Below are positions 7,122-17,271 of a stretch of 64,000 nucleotides of DNA, in pieces. The stretch's first letter is position 1, and each line of letters begins with the position of its first letter. Where the stretch lies: positions 79,707 through 143,706 of the forward strand of contig JADJZY010000010.1 of the NCBI GenBank assembly GCA_016715505.1, read 5' to 3'. The notes under the pieces are model-generated. The model saw only the letters and a program-made list of their open reading frames with translations. It did not search any database and was not told the DNA's origin. The stretch is from Bacteroidota bacterium (lineage in GTDB: Bacteria; Bacteroidota; Bacteroidia; Chitinophagales; Chitinophagaceae). Both the position numbers and the translations under genes were made by a program.

Positions 7122-9332
7122 TTAGTTTTGTTTGCTGATTTTAAATGTTTGTTTGAGCACATCATTGCCAAACACCATGAGGGTGTACATTCCGTTACTC
7201 AGTTCCTGTATGGGAAGAATGATTGTTTGTGTTCCGGCTTCATGACTGGCTTGCAGATGTTTGACCAATCGACCACTGAGATCGTACAATTTAAGAACGG
7301 TTTGCTGACGGTCTGCAGTAGAAATTTGAACATTCAACACAGCCTGAGCTGGATTCGGATAAACCTCTATTTTTTCTACAGTTAATGTTTCTTCTTGAGT
7401 GACACCCGGTTTATTTGAATTAGTACTAAAAATCTCTAAAGAGCTCCATGGACTTGTGGAGAATGGACTAGGATTACATACAGAACGAATCTGCCACTCA
7501 TATGGTGTATTCGGGATTAAACCGGAAAATTGTTTACTACTTAAAGCTCCATTTGCGGTGCTGTTAACCCATGCTCCCGGTCCGGAAATTGTCCGGTACC
7601 GAATTTGATAGTAGTTAGATGATGGCACAGATGACCAGTTCAATAAAGCTGAGTTTGTTGTTACGTTGGTCGTGAATAATCCGGAAGGAGGATTACAAAT
7701 ATTGGATGTTGTAAAATTAACCGCAGTGCTCCAAGGGCCCGGCGTTGAAGGATTACAATAAGCTCTTACTTCCAAATCGTAATTCGTACCCGCGATCAGT
7801 CCAATCATTGTTTTTGAACTACTGCTTCCTGTGATGGTACCACCATTGGTCCAGTTACCTGCACCTACAGGCCGGTAACGCACTTGAAACATATTGGCGC
7901 CCGGAATGGCATTCCAATTTACCACAACCGTGTTATCGCCAATATTCGAAACGGCTAGTCCGAGTACTGAAGGTGCGGTTCCGATGGTGAAATTCAAAGT
8001 AATGATGCTATCACAACCATTGGCTGCACCACTGGTGATGGTGTAAGTAGCAGTGTTGTTATTGGACGAATAAGTATTGCCATCAATCCAGGTATAAGGT
8101 ACACATGAATTGATTGTTTGAGTTGCATTTACAGGAGTGCAAAATTCGAAAACCCTTACATGACCCGAGTTGGATCCATTCCCGTCATTTGAAGCACCTC
8201 CAATACCAATAGTATTCAGATCCGGCATACACACGCCTACACCGGAAAAATCATTTGTTGCTTCTCCATTGATATCCGCCCCTAGTTGATTCCATGCGGT
8301 GCCATTCCATTGATAAATTCGGGCGTGGCCGGAATTGTTGCCATTTCCATCATTGTAAGGTGCACCAATTGCGATGGTATTTGCATTGGGCATACTGATT
8401 GCAGTACCCGACTCATCTCCTGCCGCTTCGCCATTCATGTCTGCCCCTTTTTGTATCCATGCAGTTCCATTCCAATGATAAACTCTTACCTGTCCTGACT
8501 GTGTACCATTACCTGCATTAAATGGTGCTCCAATAGCCAAAGTATTCACATCTGGCATGGTGACGACTGTTCCGGATTGATCATAGTTTGCTTCTCCAAG
8601 AATTTTCGCGCCCTGCTGAATCCAGGCTGTGCCGTTCCATTGATAAACCTTTACATAACCTGCAAACGTTCCACCCCCGGGCGCACCCACCGCAATTGTA
8701 TGAACATCAGGCATGGATACCGAATATCCAAATAAATCGAAAGTGGCCTCCCCGTCTAGGTCAATACCTTTCTGTACCCAACTTGAACCATTCCATGTAA
8801 ACACCCGAACATGACCGGAATACTGCCCATTATCGGAATTATAGATTGCCCCAATGGCAAGCGTATTTGCATCTGGCATGCTAACCGACCAACCAGAAAA
8901 GTTGTCTGCTGCTTCACCCTCAATATCCAGTCCCTTTTGAATCCATGCTGTACCTGACCAACTAAAAACCCGAACATGGCCCGCGTTTAAACCAGTGCCT
9001 GCATTAAACGGGGCACCAACTGCAATCGTGTTGGCATCTGGCATACTGAGTGTAATTCCTGAATTATCATTGGCTACCTCACCGTCGATGTCCTGTCCCT
9101 TTTGTACCCAGTTTGTGCCATTCCAGCTCCAAACCCTTACATGCCCTGCATAGGCATTACTCCCCTGGGCTCCAATTGCTACTGTTCCTGCATCGGGCAT
9201 ATCGATAGTATAACCCGAATAATCGTCGGGGGCCTCACCGTTGATATCAGTACCTTTCAGTGTTTGTGCTTGTGTTCCCAGGCCAAATAGGACCCAAACA
9301 ATGGTTAAAAAATAAATACTCCCTTTTTTCAT
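7122..9332 (-). CDS. Secreted FG-GAP-like propeller protein with FN3 and T9SS domains
   Basis: A 736-residue secreted protein. An N-terminal signal peptide ends near TQAQ. Seven tandem repeats of about 52-57 residues follow (residues ~24-400). Each has the pattern KGxDIxGEAxxDxSG, MPDxNTIAIGAP and GHVRVxxWNGTAWxQ, probably one seven-bladed propeller related to FG-GAP/integrin-alpha-type repeats. Two fibronectin type III domains come next (VSNIGDNTVVVNWNAIPGAN..., NVTTNSALLNWSSVPSSN...), then a type A T9SS tail (VYPNPAQAVLNVQI). No catalytic residues are evident; a surface binding role is inferred. It has its own terminator. Confidence 0.82.
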   Translation of the reverse strand: MKKGSIYFLTIVWVLFGLGTQAQTLKGTDINGEAPDDYSGYTIDMPDAGTVAIGAQGSNAYAGHVRVWSWNGTNWVQKGQDIDGEVANDNSGITLSMPDANTIAVGAPFNAGTGLNAGHVRVFSWSGTAWIQKGLDIEGEAADNFSGWSVSMPDANTLAIGAIYNSDNGQYSGHVRVFTWNGSSWVQKGIDLDGEATFDLFGYSVSMPDVHTIAVGAPGGGTFAGYVKVYQWNGTAWIQQGAKILGEANYDQSGTVVTMPDVNTLAIGAPFNAGNGTQSGQVRVYHWNGTAWIQKGADMNGEAAGDESGTAISMPNANTIAIGAPYNDGNGNNSGHARIYQWNGTAWNQLGADINGEATNDFSGVGVCMPDLNTIGIGGASNDGNGSNSGHVRVFEFCTPVNATQTINSCVPYTWIDGNTYSSNNNTATYTITSGAANGCDSIITLNFTIGTAPSVLGLAVSNIGDNTVVVNWNAIPGANMFQVRYRPVGAGNWTNGGTITGSSSSKTMIGLIAGTNYDLEVRAYCNPSTPGPWSTAVNFTTSNICNPPSGLFTTNVTTNSALLNWSSVPSSNYYQIRYRTISGPGAWVNSTANGALSSKQFSGLIPNTPYEWQIRSVCNPSPFSTSPWSSLEIFSTNSNKPGVTQEETLTVEKIEVYPNPAQAVLNVQISTADRQQTVLKLYDLSGRLVKHLQASHEAGTQTIILPIQELSNGMYTLMVFGNDVLKQTFKISKQN

Positions 9333-9783
9333 GATGTGTGTGTTTTAAAAATGAATAATCTGTTGTAGGTTTTTATAAAATATGGTCGGGGATGGGGAAT
9401 CCCAAAGAACATTTGATTTCTATCTAATTGATTCAGAACAAGTTGAATTTGAAACCCAAAATTAGAACACCCTCCTGCTCAGGAACAAAGGATAAACAAG
9501 TGACCGTATTTTTTTAATAAGTGATGGATGCCAATGATAAAAAACGCCTGAAGAGATGATAAAAAAATCTTGACATCCACATTTTGAAGTTAAACCCAAA
9601 TTGTACAGTTGGACACAGCCAAGGGCAAAAACGAATTAGAAAACCCTTTACAGGCTTTGTTGACAGTAGCTTCGTGCCTGGTTACTGCAAATTCTTGGTT
9701 GAAAACTTCAACGCTTCAATGATTTATTTAGGCGAATCAAGAATCAGATGTTTTGATAGAAAAAACAATCAGGGGTAGCCCTC
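9333..9783. other. Intergenic region, 451 bp
   Basis: No convincing gene. It holds the promoter region of the gene to the left and copy A of an intergenic repeat family (9590-9695). Nothing else was recognised. Confidence 0.5.
9590..9695 (+). repeat. Dispersed intergenic repeat, copy A (shortened)
   Basis: It begins TTAAACCCAAATTGTACAG, continues with TTGGACACAG and a CAAAAACGAAT segment, and ends CAGTAGCTTCGTGCC...TACTGCAAATTC. The same sequence is found at 20261-20420 and, reversed and more diverged, at 31011-31173. Copy A lacks about 50 central bases present in the other two. Confidence 0.7.
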
Positions 9784-10794
9784 TTAAAATCTTGGACAAC
9801 CGTAGGTTTCACGAAGGTCATCGCCTCTTTTATAATTGCCCTGAAGAATGAGTGAAATTTCGAAGGCACCCACCCCGTTATTGCCCTGACTCATTTGAGA
9901 AATGGTTTGATCATAACTGACCATAACCCGATGATCTTTCCATTTGTAGCCAGCAGCAGCAATGATCGCATCTTTGTTGCGATAAAAAACCCCCAGTATC
10001 ACTTCGTTGGGATTTACTTTCATTTCGCCGGTATTGACATTAAACAATGACCCAAATACCAATTCAGACGCCTTTTTTTGACGGGTATAATAAACCATCG
10101 GATTCAGGATCACTTTTTCGCCTGGTTTATAAGAAACTTCGAGAGCCGCTTGTGGACGTAAACCGAGCTTATTACTCTGTCCATAAAATGTTTCAATCGG
10201 CTGATTGATATTGTTCGCGGCCAGACTCATTTTTATATACAAGTTTGAATTATTGTAATAAGAGTAATTCATTCCGGCAGAAATGGAAGTGAAGGTTGTT
10301 TTTTGCGAAGAGTTGGTTTCCATATTAGGCGCATTTCGGTTAAACGAGAATTCATCCCACTGCGAATCAAAAGTGAGTTTACTAAAATCAACACTGCGTT
10401 GGTTGTAGGAAGCCCCAATGCCAGCTGACAAACTTGATCTTTCACTGATTAAAACATGATACGCCAAATTGGTTTGAATACGGGTTAAAGCAAGATTTCC
10501 ATCTCCTGCAGCATCGCGCCAAACCGCCACACCGGCACCCAACCAACTTGTTTCCCAATTGTTTCGAAAAGCACCAAGATCAGCAAATACACTGAATGTA
10601 TTATAGTTTACCGGTACGGTTGCCCATTGATTGCGATAACTCGTTCCTACTCTCCAATCGCTATTTTGTAACAAACCGGTATTGGCCGGGTTTAATAACA
10701 TCGGTGCATTATAAAATTGCGAAAAATGCAGCCCCTGTGCGTTTAGCATGGAGGAGCTGATCAAACAAAAAAGCAATATGTTGATTTTTTTCAT
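9784..10794 (-). CDS. PorP/SprF family T9SS outer-membrane protein
   Basis: A predicted outer-membrane beta-barrel of about 336 residues with a signal peptide (MKKINILLFCLISS...LNAQ) and the family hallmark LHFSQFYNAPMLLNPANTG directly after cleavage. In Flavobacterium, SprF is needed for secretion and surface attachment of SprB, a CHU_C-type adhesin. This gene lies 36 bases downstream of a CHU_C gene on the same strand, the usual pairing. The ATG at 10794 starts the signal peptide; 10827 would add 11 polar residues. Confidence 0.9.
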   Translation of the reverse strand: MKKINILLFCLISSSMLNAQGLHFSQFYNAPMLLNPANTGLLQNSDWRVGTSYRNQWATVPVNYNTFSVFADLGAFRNNWETSWLGAGVAVWRDAAGDGNLALTRIQTNLAYHVLISERSSLSAGIGASYNQRSVDFSKLTFDSQWDEFSFNRNAPNMETNSSQKTTFTSISAGMNYSYYNNSNLYIKMSLAANNINQPIETFYGQSNKLGLRPQAALEVSYKPGEKVILNPMVYYTRQKKASELVFGSLFNVNTGEMKVNPNEVILGVFYRNKDAIIAAAGYKWKDHRVMVSYDQTISQMSQGNNGVGAFEISLILQGNYKRGDDLRETYGCPRF

Positions 10795-10830
10795 GACTTC
10801 GTTTTTGTGTTCAATGATCTCATTCAATGA

Positions 10831-13800
10831 CTATTTCAGCAAGGTGATATTTCCTTTTTTGAAAGTACTCGTACCGTCAAAAAAGTCAACCGATAATGTA
10901 TATCCATATACTTCCATTTCCTGGATGACGCCTTTATAACGTCCATCCCAACCGTATGACTTATCTGTACTTTCAAAAACTTTTTCACCCCATCGGTTAA
11001 AAATACGGAAGGTCATTTTTGCGATGCCATATCCTTTTACGTAAACAATATCATTTGCCCCATCTCCATTCGGTGAAAATCCGGTTGGCACATCCACCAA
11101 TGGAATTACCAGCCCTCTTACTTGCTTGCATACCGTATCCTGACAATTATATTCGTTCCAGGCTGTTAAACAAACGGTATAATAACCATCTTTCTGATAT
11201 ACATGCACTTCATCCTTGTTGGTGGAGGTTGATCCATCTCCAAAATCCCATAAATAGCGGGTCGCGCCGGTCGATAAATTCGTGAAATCCAAAGGAGTAT
11301 TTGGTTCAGGAGGATTTGGCAACCAACTGAAATCAGCCACCGGCGAAGGATAAACATGAATGGTATGAATAGCGGTATCTAATTTATTACATGTGGCAGG
11401 GTTACCCGCTATCAGCAATACATCAAATACCCCAACATTTACGTATTGGTTACTTGGATTGGCGATATTGGCTGTGTTTCCATCTCCAAAATTCCAATAC
11501 CAGGTTGTCGCATTGGTACTTTGATCGAGAAAATTGACGAAGGCAGGCAAACAAACCGTATCAGGCATATCAAACTCTGCAGCCACCAAACTCGCATTAA
11601 AATCAATGACCAATTTTACTGAATCAGGGCTTTTACAAGCATTCGTATCCACCATCACCAGGGTTACCGTGTATGTATTTTGTCCGGGGAAACTATGTTG
11701 TGGTGGAGTGGCTCCTGTATATGTGGTTCCGTCTCCAAAATCCCAAAAGAAACTACTGGTTGCCGGTGGTGTACCTCCATTATAAGTACTGGTATTCAAG
11801 AAGTTTGCCGTGTAAGGTCCGCAAGAATCAATTTTGACATAGTTAAAACCAGCCTGTATGGAGTCGTTACGAACAATGATTGTCAGCGTGGTTGTATCAC
11901 TAGAAGAAGTACATCCATTCGGATTAAAGGCAATGAGTTTAACGGTAAAGTTACCTGCCGTTGTATATGTATGAGTAGGACTCACCTGACTGACAGGTGC
12001 TGTACCATCTCCAAAATCCCATATATAATTTGTAGCACTTACACTTAGATTATTGAAGTTGACGACAAAAGGTACACAACCAATTGAATCGCCTAAAAAG
12101 TTAGCAACTGCCTCAGGATTTTGTAATTGGAAATCAATTTTTAATGCTGCGAGATTACAGTTCGGGCTCGGGTTAGATAAAGAAAAGACCCCTGTAGGTT
12201 GTGTTGGAAAACCGACCACACCACCACAATTCGCACAAATGGCCTGGTAAATTACCCCATTCGGATCAAAGCGACTTGTTCCACCATCCACATGTTCACC
12301 TCCCAATCCATTGGGTGCCAAACCATTTTGTCCGAAGTAAGATCCATACAATAAGCTTTGTGCGTTTTTATTAAAAGCAATAAAATAAAAATCACTTCCA
12401 TCGGTTGTTGACTGAATGGCATTGGGCGTAAGAGGCATACCATTGGTATTACCCGGGCTACCTGATGTTGGTCCACCCCAACCGGAAACATAAATATTTT
12501 CGCATTTATCGACAAGAAAAGCTGTGGGTGAAATATTGGTAAACGCTGTTGTTCCCGAACCAAATACAGTTGAAAAAATAATGCTAGCCAGATTGTTATT
12601 CATTTTCATCACAAACTGACTGGAACCCGGATTGGAATAAACGGTTGCAGGTGTAATTGGAAATGCCCCCATGGTTTGACCACAAATGTAAACGTGGTTA
12701 CTGTCGTCTGTCTGCACGCCATAAACCTGATCGTACAAACCGGTACCAATAAATGTACCCGCCTGAAGCGCCTTTGTATTTGCATCAAATTTGAGCAGAT
12801 ATCCATCTACTGTTCCACCTTGATAAGCAGGATTTATAACGCCCGGTGTGGAAGGGAAATTACTACTTTCGGTTCCACCACCTACATACAAAATGGACTG
12901 GGTGTTTTTGTCGAGTGATAACACATAATTCTTATTATTCAATCAACCACCGAGATAGGTACTCCATATCAAATTACTACAAGTATTGTTGAGTTGAAAA
13001 ACGATGGCATCCTGACCACCTGCATTTGAAGCTTGATAAGGATTGAAGGTAGGGAAATTGCTACTTTGGGTACAACCGGCCACATACCAATTGCCATTTG
13101 GATCTACGATAATTTCTGTGCGGGCATCATCTCCATAGTTATGTTTGACACCTCCGTATATCGCATAACCCGGATTAAAATTCACCCCATCATCTGATGA
13201 ACCACCCATATAAGTAGACCCCACCAAAGCGGTTCCATTCGAATTAAATACAGTAACGAACATATCGCCCATACCATTGGACGAATTATCATAAGCACCT
13301 GCTGAAACCGGAAAGTTGGTAGAATAGGTTCGTCCGGCAACACCCAGATTCCCGTTCCCATCCACAATCATACTTTGAGGCTGATCATTATCAGAGCCCC
13401 CTAAATAAGTTGCAAAAATTAAATTGACCCCGGTTGCATCGAACTTACTAAAACTGGCATCACACTGAAACCCATTTCCACCAAAACCACCACCAGCAAA
13501 ATTGGGTTGAACGGTTGGCGTAAACTGTCCCAAAGCAGTAGGGTATCCGATTCCGGCACAAACACCTCCGGCATAAAACATCCCCAAGGTATCGTAAGTG
13601 GCCGTAAAGCCCCAATTATCTGCTGTTGATCCGGTGAAGGTACAAAATACAAGAACCGGGTCGATGATGAGATCATAACGGGCATCATACTTTGATTTTG
13701 TTTCAAATCCTACTACTGCATCCTGAATCACATATTCACAGAGCACTTCTCTTTTTTCGCCGTCGATGTACTGGTACGCATATGGTTTGAGTTCCTGATG

Positions 13801-14394
13801 ATTGCCCAGGCTTGTTTGAACCTGTAGATTTCCATTTTTCAGACTTAACCCTGTAACCCCTTTGTACTCCAGTTTGATACGTGATACATTGGCCCCGGGA
13901 TGAATGATATAATCGTATTTAATATTTCCCTGATCGGAATACAGATGCAAGTCGATGCCAGCATAAAGGTTTTTGCGATCCACTACCCGAGCAGGGTAAA
14001 TCATACTTTTCCATCTTGCCGGATCTTTACCCAGGTAATAATTATAAAAATGTTTTTCTTTTTTGGATTGCGTGAAATCAGCCTCCGGATTTGCTCCTAA
14101 AAAATTCATCTCATAAGCGAAATACTTTAACCCCGGTACTTGAGTACTTTCTCCATGTTTATAGGCATGAATTTTTTCACGATTGGCTCCATCTGAAACT
14201 ACTACCGTAAATCCGCTATTGCGAACATATAAATCGCCCCGAGATGTCAGCGCTTTATATCGGAAGGGTCCGTCCCACTGTCCCTGATTTTCAACATATT
14301 CAATTGCCGGAAACTGATGCGTGTTTTGGGCCATCCCGTGAATCACAGGAAAAAACCCGGCGAACGCGCCTAACCAAATTAGAAAATTTTTCAA
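10831..14394 (-). CDS. Large SBBP/PKD adhesin with CHU_C domain, interrupted by in-frame TGA
   Basis: One gene of about 1,187 codons split by TGA at 12943-12945 into 483 and 703 residues in the same frame. The N-terminus has a signal peptide and the domain starting FPAIEYVENQGQWDGPFRYKA (DUF7948-like). SBBP-type repeats (WSTYLGG, NFPT/NFPS motifs) run through the stop codon: the last residues before it (STYLGG) and the first after it (LNNKNYVLSLDKN) fit a continuous repeat. Four PKD domains (WDFGDG/WNFGDG) and a CHU_C tail (FSPNGDGANDIVYVKGYG...) follow, marking type B T9SS export. The neighbouring PorP/SprF protein is its probable secretion partner. A point error or real nonsense mutation explains the stop. 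Confidence 0.82.
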
Positions 14395-14523
14395 AACGTC
14401 GGTATTTAGGGTAAATTTAAGCGTATTTTATGAAAGTCGTCAAGCTCAAGACGAAAAATAGCCTATTATGGTTAGAAATAGGTGCTTTCTGATAAATGGT
14501 TGTACTTTTGACTCGTAAAATTT

Positions 14524-15117
14524 TTGACCATGTTGAAAACAGGCAACCCAATTGTCAGTATTTATACAGAAATGACGCCCAATCCGGAAACGATGAAGTT
14601 TGTAGCCAATAAACTCCTTTATCCCGGCAAAAGCATTGAATTTGCGAGCGAAGAAAGTGCATCCCCCTCTCCATTAGCAAAGGAGTTGTTTGGATTCCCT
14701 TTTATTCGGGGGGTATTTATTGCGAGTAATTTCATTACGCTCACCAAAACTGCTGATACCGACTGGAATGATATCATCCCTTCTTTACGAGAATTCATGA
14801 AAGAATATCTTGAGGAGGGCAAATTGGTGATCAATGAAGCAGAAATAGAGGCAAAAAAAGTGGTGATGAGCCCAGAAGATGAAACGGATGTTGTCAAACG
14901 AATCAAGGAATTGCTGGAAAACTATGTTCGCCCTGCGGTTGAAATGGACGGTGGTGCCATCGCTTATAAAAATTTCGATCAGGGCGTGGTTACCCTCTCC
15001 TTACAAGGCTCTTGCAGTGGATGTCCTTCATCGATGATCACTTTAAAATCAGGCATCGAAGGCATGATGAAACGCATGATTCCTGAAGTGAAAGAGGTCG
15101 TCGCTGAAGCGGATTAA
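14524..15117 (+). CDS. Nfu/NifU-type Fe-S cluster carrier
   Basis: A 197-residue protein with an N-terminal Nfu_N domain (TEMTPNPETMKFVANK) and a C-terminal NifU-like domain containing CSGCPSS. The CxxC pair binds a [4Fe-4S] cluster at a dimer interface, and the family delivers clusters to apoproteins in the cytosol. The length and two-domain layout are standard for Bacteroidota Nfu. It is a single gene between divergent and unrelated neighbours. A 34-residue acidic linker joins the domains. Confidence 0.9.
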   Translation: MTMLKTGNPIVSIYTEMTPNPETMKFVANKLLYPGKSIEFASEESASPSPLAKELFGFPFIRGVFIASNFITLTKTADTDWNDIIPSLREFMKEYLEEGKLVINEAEIEAKKVVMSPEDETDVVKRIKELLENYVRPAVEMDGGAIAYKNFDQGVVTLSLQGSCSGCPSSMITLKSGIEGMMKRMIPEVKEVVAEAD

Positions 15118-15381
15118 TTCTTCACCTTCAATTCGAAACAGTCTCAACAATTTTTAATTTTCGCTTTTGTAACAGCATGTGCTATGATACATGCTCTAAA
15201 GTTGTTTGTGTTTTCATCGAGCCCCCAATTAGATGTAATACGCTGACAGTCAATCTTATATAGCGTCATTGTACCGAATCCAGAGGGGCGCTTCATACGC
15301 AAATAAAAGGGAGGACTTAAAGCTTGCATTACTTTTCTAAAAAGTGTTTCGGATAAATAGCAAAAAATTGCACAGACCTTC

Positions 15382-15389
15382 TAAATTTG
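15382..15389 (+). promoter_or_regulatory. -7 promoter element for rpoN
   Basis: TAAATTTG matches TAnnTTTG exactly and ends 12 bases before the ATG at 15402. It favours that ATG over the in-frame ATG at 15387, which would overlap the promoter. No clear -33 element was found. Confidence 0.5.
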
Positions 15390-15401
15390 TCCTTAGGTAC
15401 C

Positions 15402-16903
15402 ATGCAAAGACTCTCGCAACAACAACGACTGCAACAAAAACTTTCGCCCCAACAAATTCAGCTGATGAAATTGTTGCAGGTACCCACCGCGAATCTGGAA
15501 GAAAGAATCAAGGAAGAAATAGAAGAGAATCCGGCACTGGAATTAGGTAACGAAGACAATGAAGACAAATCATTGGAGGAAAAAACCGTTGAAGAAATAT
15601 CTTCAGAGTTTGAACAAAACGAAAATGAAGATTATATCAACGAAAGTGAGGAGCATGATGAATTTGATCAAATCGACATTTCAGAATATGTGAAAGAAGG
15701 CGATGATGAAGATGCTGATTATAATTTTCAAAGTGATGCTTACCAAGCCGATGACGACAAGCCCGGGTATCAACCCAGTTTGGAAACCTCGTTTTATGAA
15801 CATCTCATGGCTCAGGCCAATATGCTGAACCTGGATGAACGCAGTGCAAAAGTAGCTGAGTTCATCATTGGCAGTATTGAAGAAGATGGTTACCTCAGGC
15901 GCGACCTGCCATCGATTGTGGATGATTTGGCTTTTCGGCAAAACCTGCAAACCACAGAAGAAGAAGTTCGAAATATTTTAAAACTCATACAGGAATTTGA
16001 ACCTACCGGTGTTGGTGCTACAGATTTAAGATCTTGCTTATTACTCCAACTTCGTAAAAAAGAAACATCTGCCAATGTCTTGTACGCCATCAAAGTGATT
16101 GAAAAATTCTTTGATGAATTTACCAAAAAACATTACGAAAAAATTCAACGGGCCATGAGCCTCTCCGACGATGATTTAAGGGAAATCATTCAGGTGATTG
16201 TCAAGCTCAATCCCAAGCCCGGCGCACTCTTTGAATCGAAGAACAAAACGCAGAATTACGTCATCCCCGACTTTATTATTCTGAATATAGATGGAAATTT
16301 GGAGGCACATCTCAATCAAAAAAATGCACCTGATTTACGCGTCAGCAGCTCTTTTCGCGAGATGTTGAAAGATTATTACAAAGGTGACAAATCAGATGCG
16401 AGGCAGAAAGAAGCCGTCATGTTTATCAAACAAAAATTGATTCAGCAAAATGGTTTATCGATGCGGTTAAACAACGTCAGCAAACTTTGATGTTAACCAT
16501 GACCCGTATTCTGCATATTCAGGAAGATTTTTTTCTTACCGGCGATGAAAGCAATCTGAAACCGATGATTCTGAAAGATATTTCTGACCGCACCGGTTTG
16601 GATATTTCGACAGTCTCCCGTGTGGTGAACAGCAAATATGTACAAACAGAATTTGGAACCTTTATCCTAAAATATTTTTTCTCCGAATCGATGCAAACAG
16701 ATAGCGGCGAGGAAGTATCAACCCGGGAGGTGAAAACCTATCTCAACGAAATGATTCAACAAGAGGACAAAAAACAACCCCTCTCTGATGAAAAATTAAC
16801 GGAACTGCTCAACGAAAAAGGCTACAATATCGCCCGTCGTACGGTGGCCAAGTATCGTGAACAACTGAATATACCCGTTGCCAGACTTCGAAAAGAAATA
16901 TAA
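15402..16903 (+). CDS. rpoN: RNA polymerase sigma-54 factor RpoN (one frameshift)
   Basis: Directs RNA polymerase to -24/-12 promoters and needs an AAA+ activator. The N-terminus has the glutamine-rich activator-interacting region (MQRLSQQQRLQQKLSPQQIQ), then an acidic region, the core-binding domain, the helix-turn-helix (ISDRTGLDISTVSRVV) and the RpoN box ARRTVAKYRE near the end. The reading frame breaks near 16440: inserting one G in TTGATT restores ...KLDSAKWFIDAVKQRQQTL, a standard RpoN segment. Both halves are otherwise intact, so a sequencing deletion is likely. Total length ~500 residues is normal for this phylum. Confidence 0.9.
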
Positions 16904-17271
16904 ACCTCTTGATGAGCCATCATTTTTCAAACAATTCCTGCTGAAGAACTCCACCAAAATAAGTCGCAGGGTACTCTGAAACACCTTCTGGACGAAATTC
17001 AAATGAGAAAGAATTCCTTTTGGGGAGGGGAAGAAAGTGGGCCATTTATTGTTTTAAAGCATCCCAGAGCATTTTTAAAATTTCTAGAAATGTGATTCTG
17101 TTATCCTTGCCGCAAGTACCCTCATCCAACATTGAAATTGGACAAAGATTACCACATAATCGGTATATTATAATGATTAATTTAATATTTGGAAAGCCTT
17201 GAGAATTCCTCGACAAAACTTGGCCAAACTAGCACAGATAGTACATTTGTAATCCTCTAAAGTATCCTTAT
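16904..17271. other. Intergenic region, 368 bp, with a possible gene remnant
   Basis: No assignable gene. In the rpoN frame, two stops after it, an open stretch from about 16918 to 17092 encodes a plausible, balanced protein segment (IIFQTIPAEELHQNKSQGTL, later SGPFIVLKHPRAF) without a start codon. It could be a gene relic; I could not identify a family. The promoter of the next gene lies at the right end. Confidence 0.35.
17220..17249 (+). promoter_or_regulatory. Bacteroidota-type promoter for the DUF349 gene
   Basis: A TTG at 17220-17222 and TACATTTG at 17242-17249 are separated by 19 bases, matching the TTTG/TAnnTTTG promoter architecture. The ATG follows at 17272. This is the most complete promoter seen in the window. 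Confidence 0.6.

Noticed and set aside
7122..9332. Regular tandem repeats suggestive of a CRISPR array
   Set aside because: The repeats are long, in frame, and encode propeller blades in a continuous ORF.
12940..12948. TGA read as an amino acid (recoding or alternative code)
   Set aside because: Other genes here end properly at TGA (lipB, mqnE, the 58456 hydrolase), and no selenocysteine context is present.
15144..15329. 61-codon minus-strand ORF after the Nfu gene
   Set aside because: No recognisable motif, no promoter, no neighbour support; probably chance.
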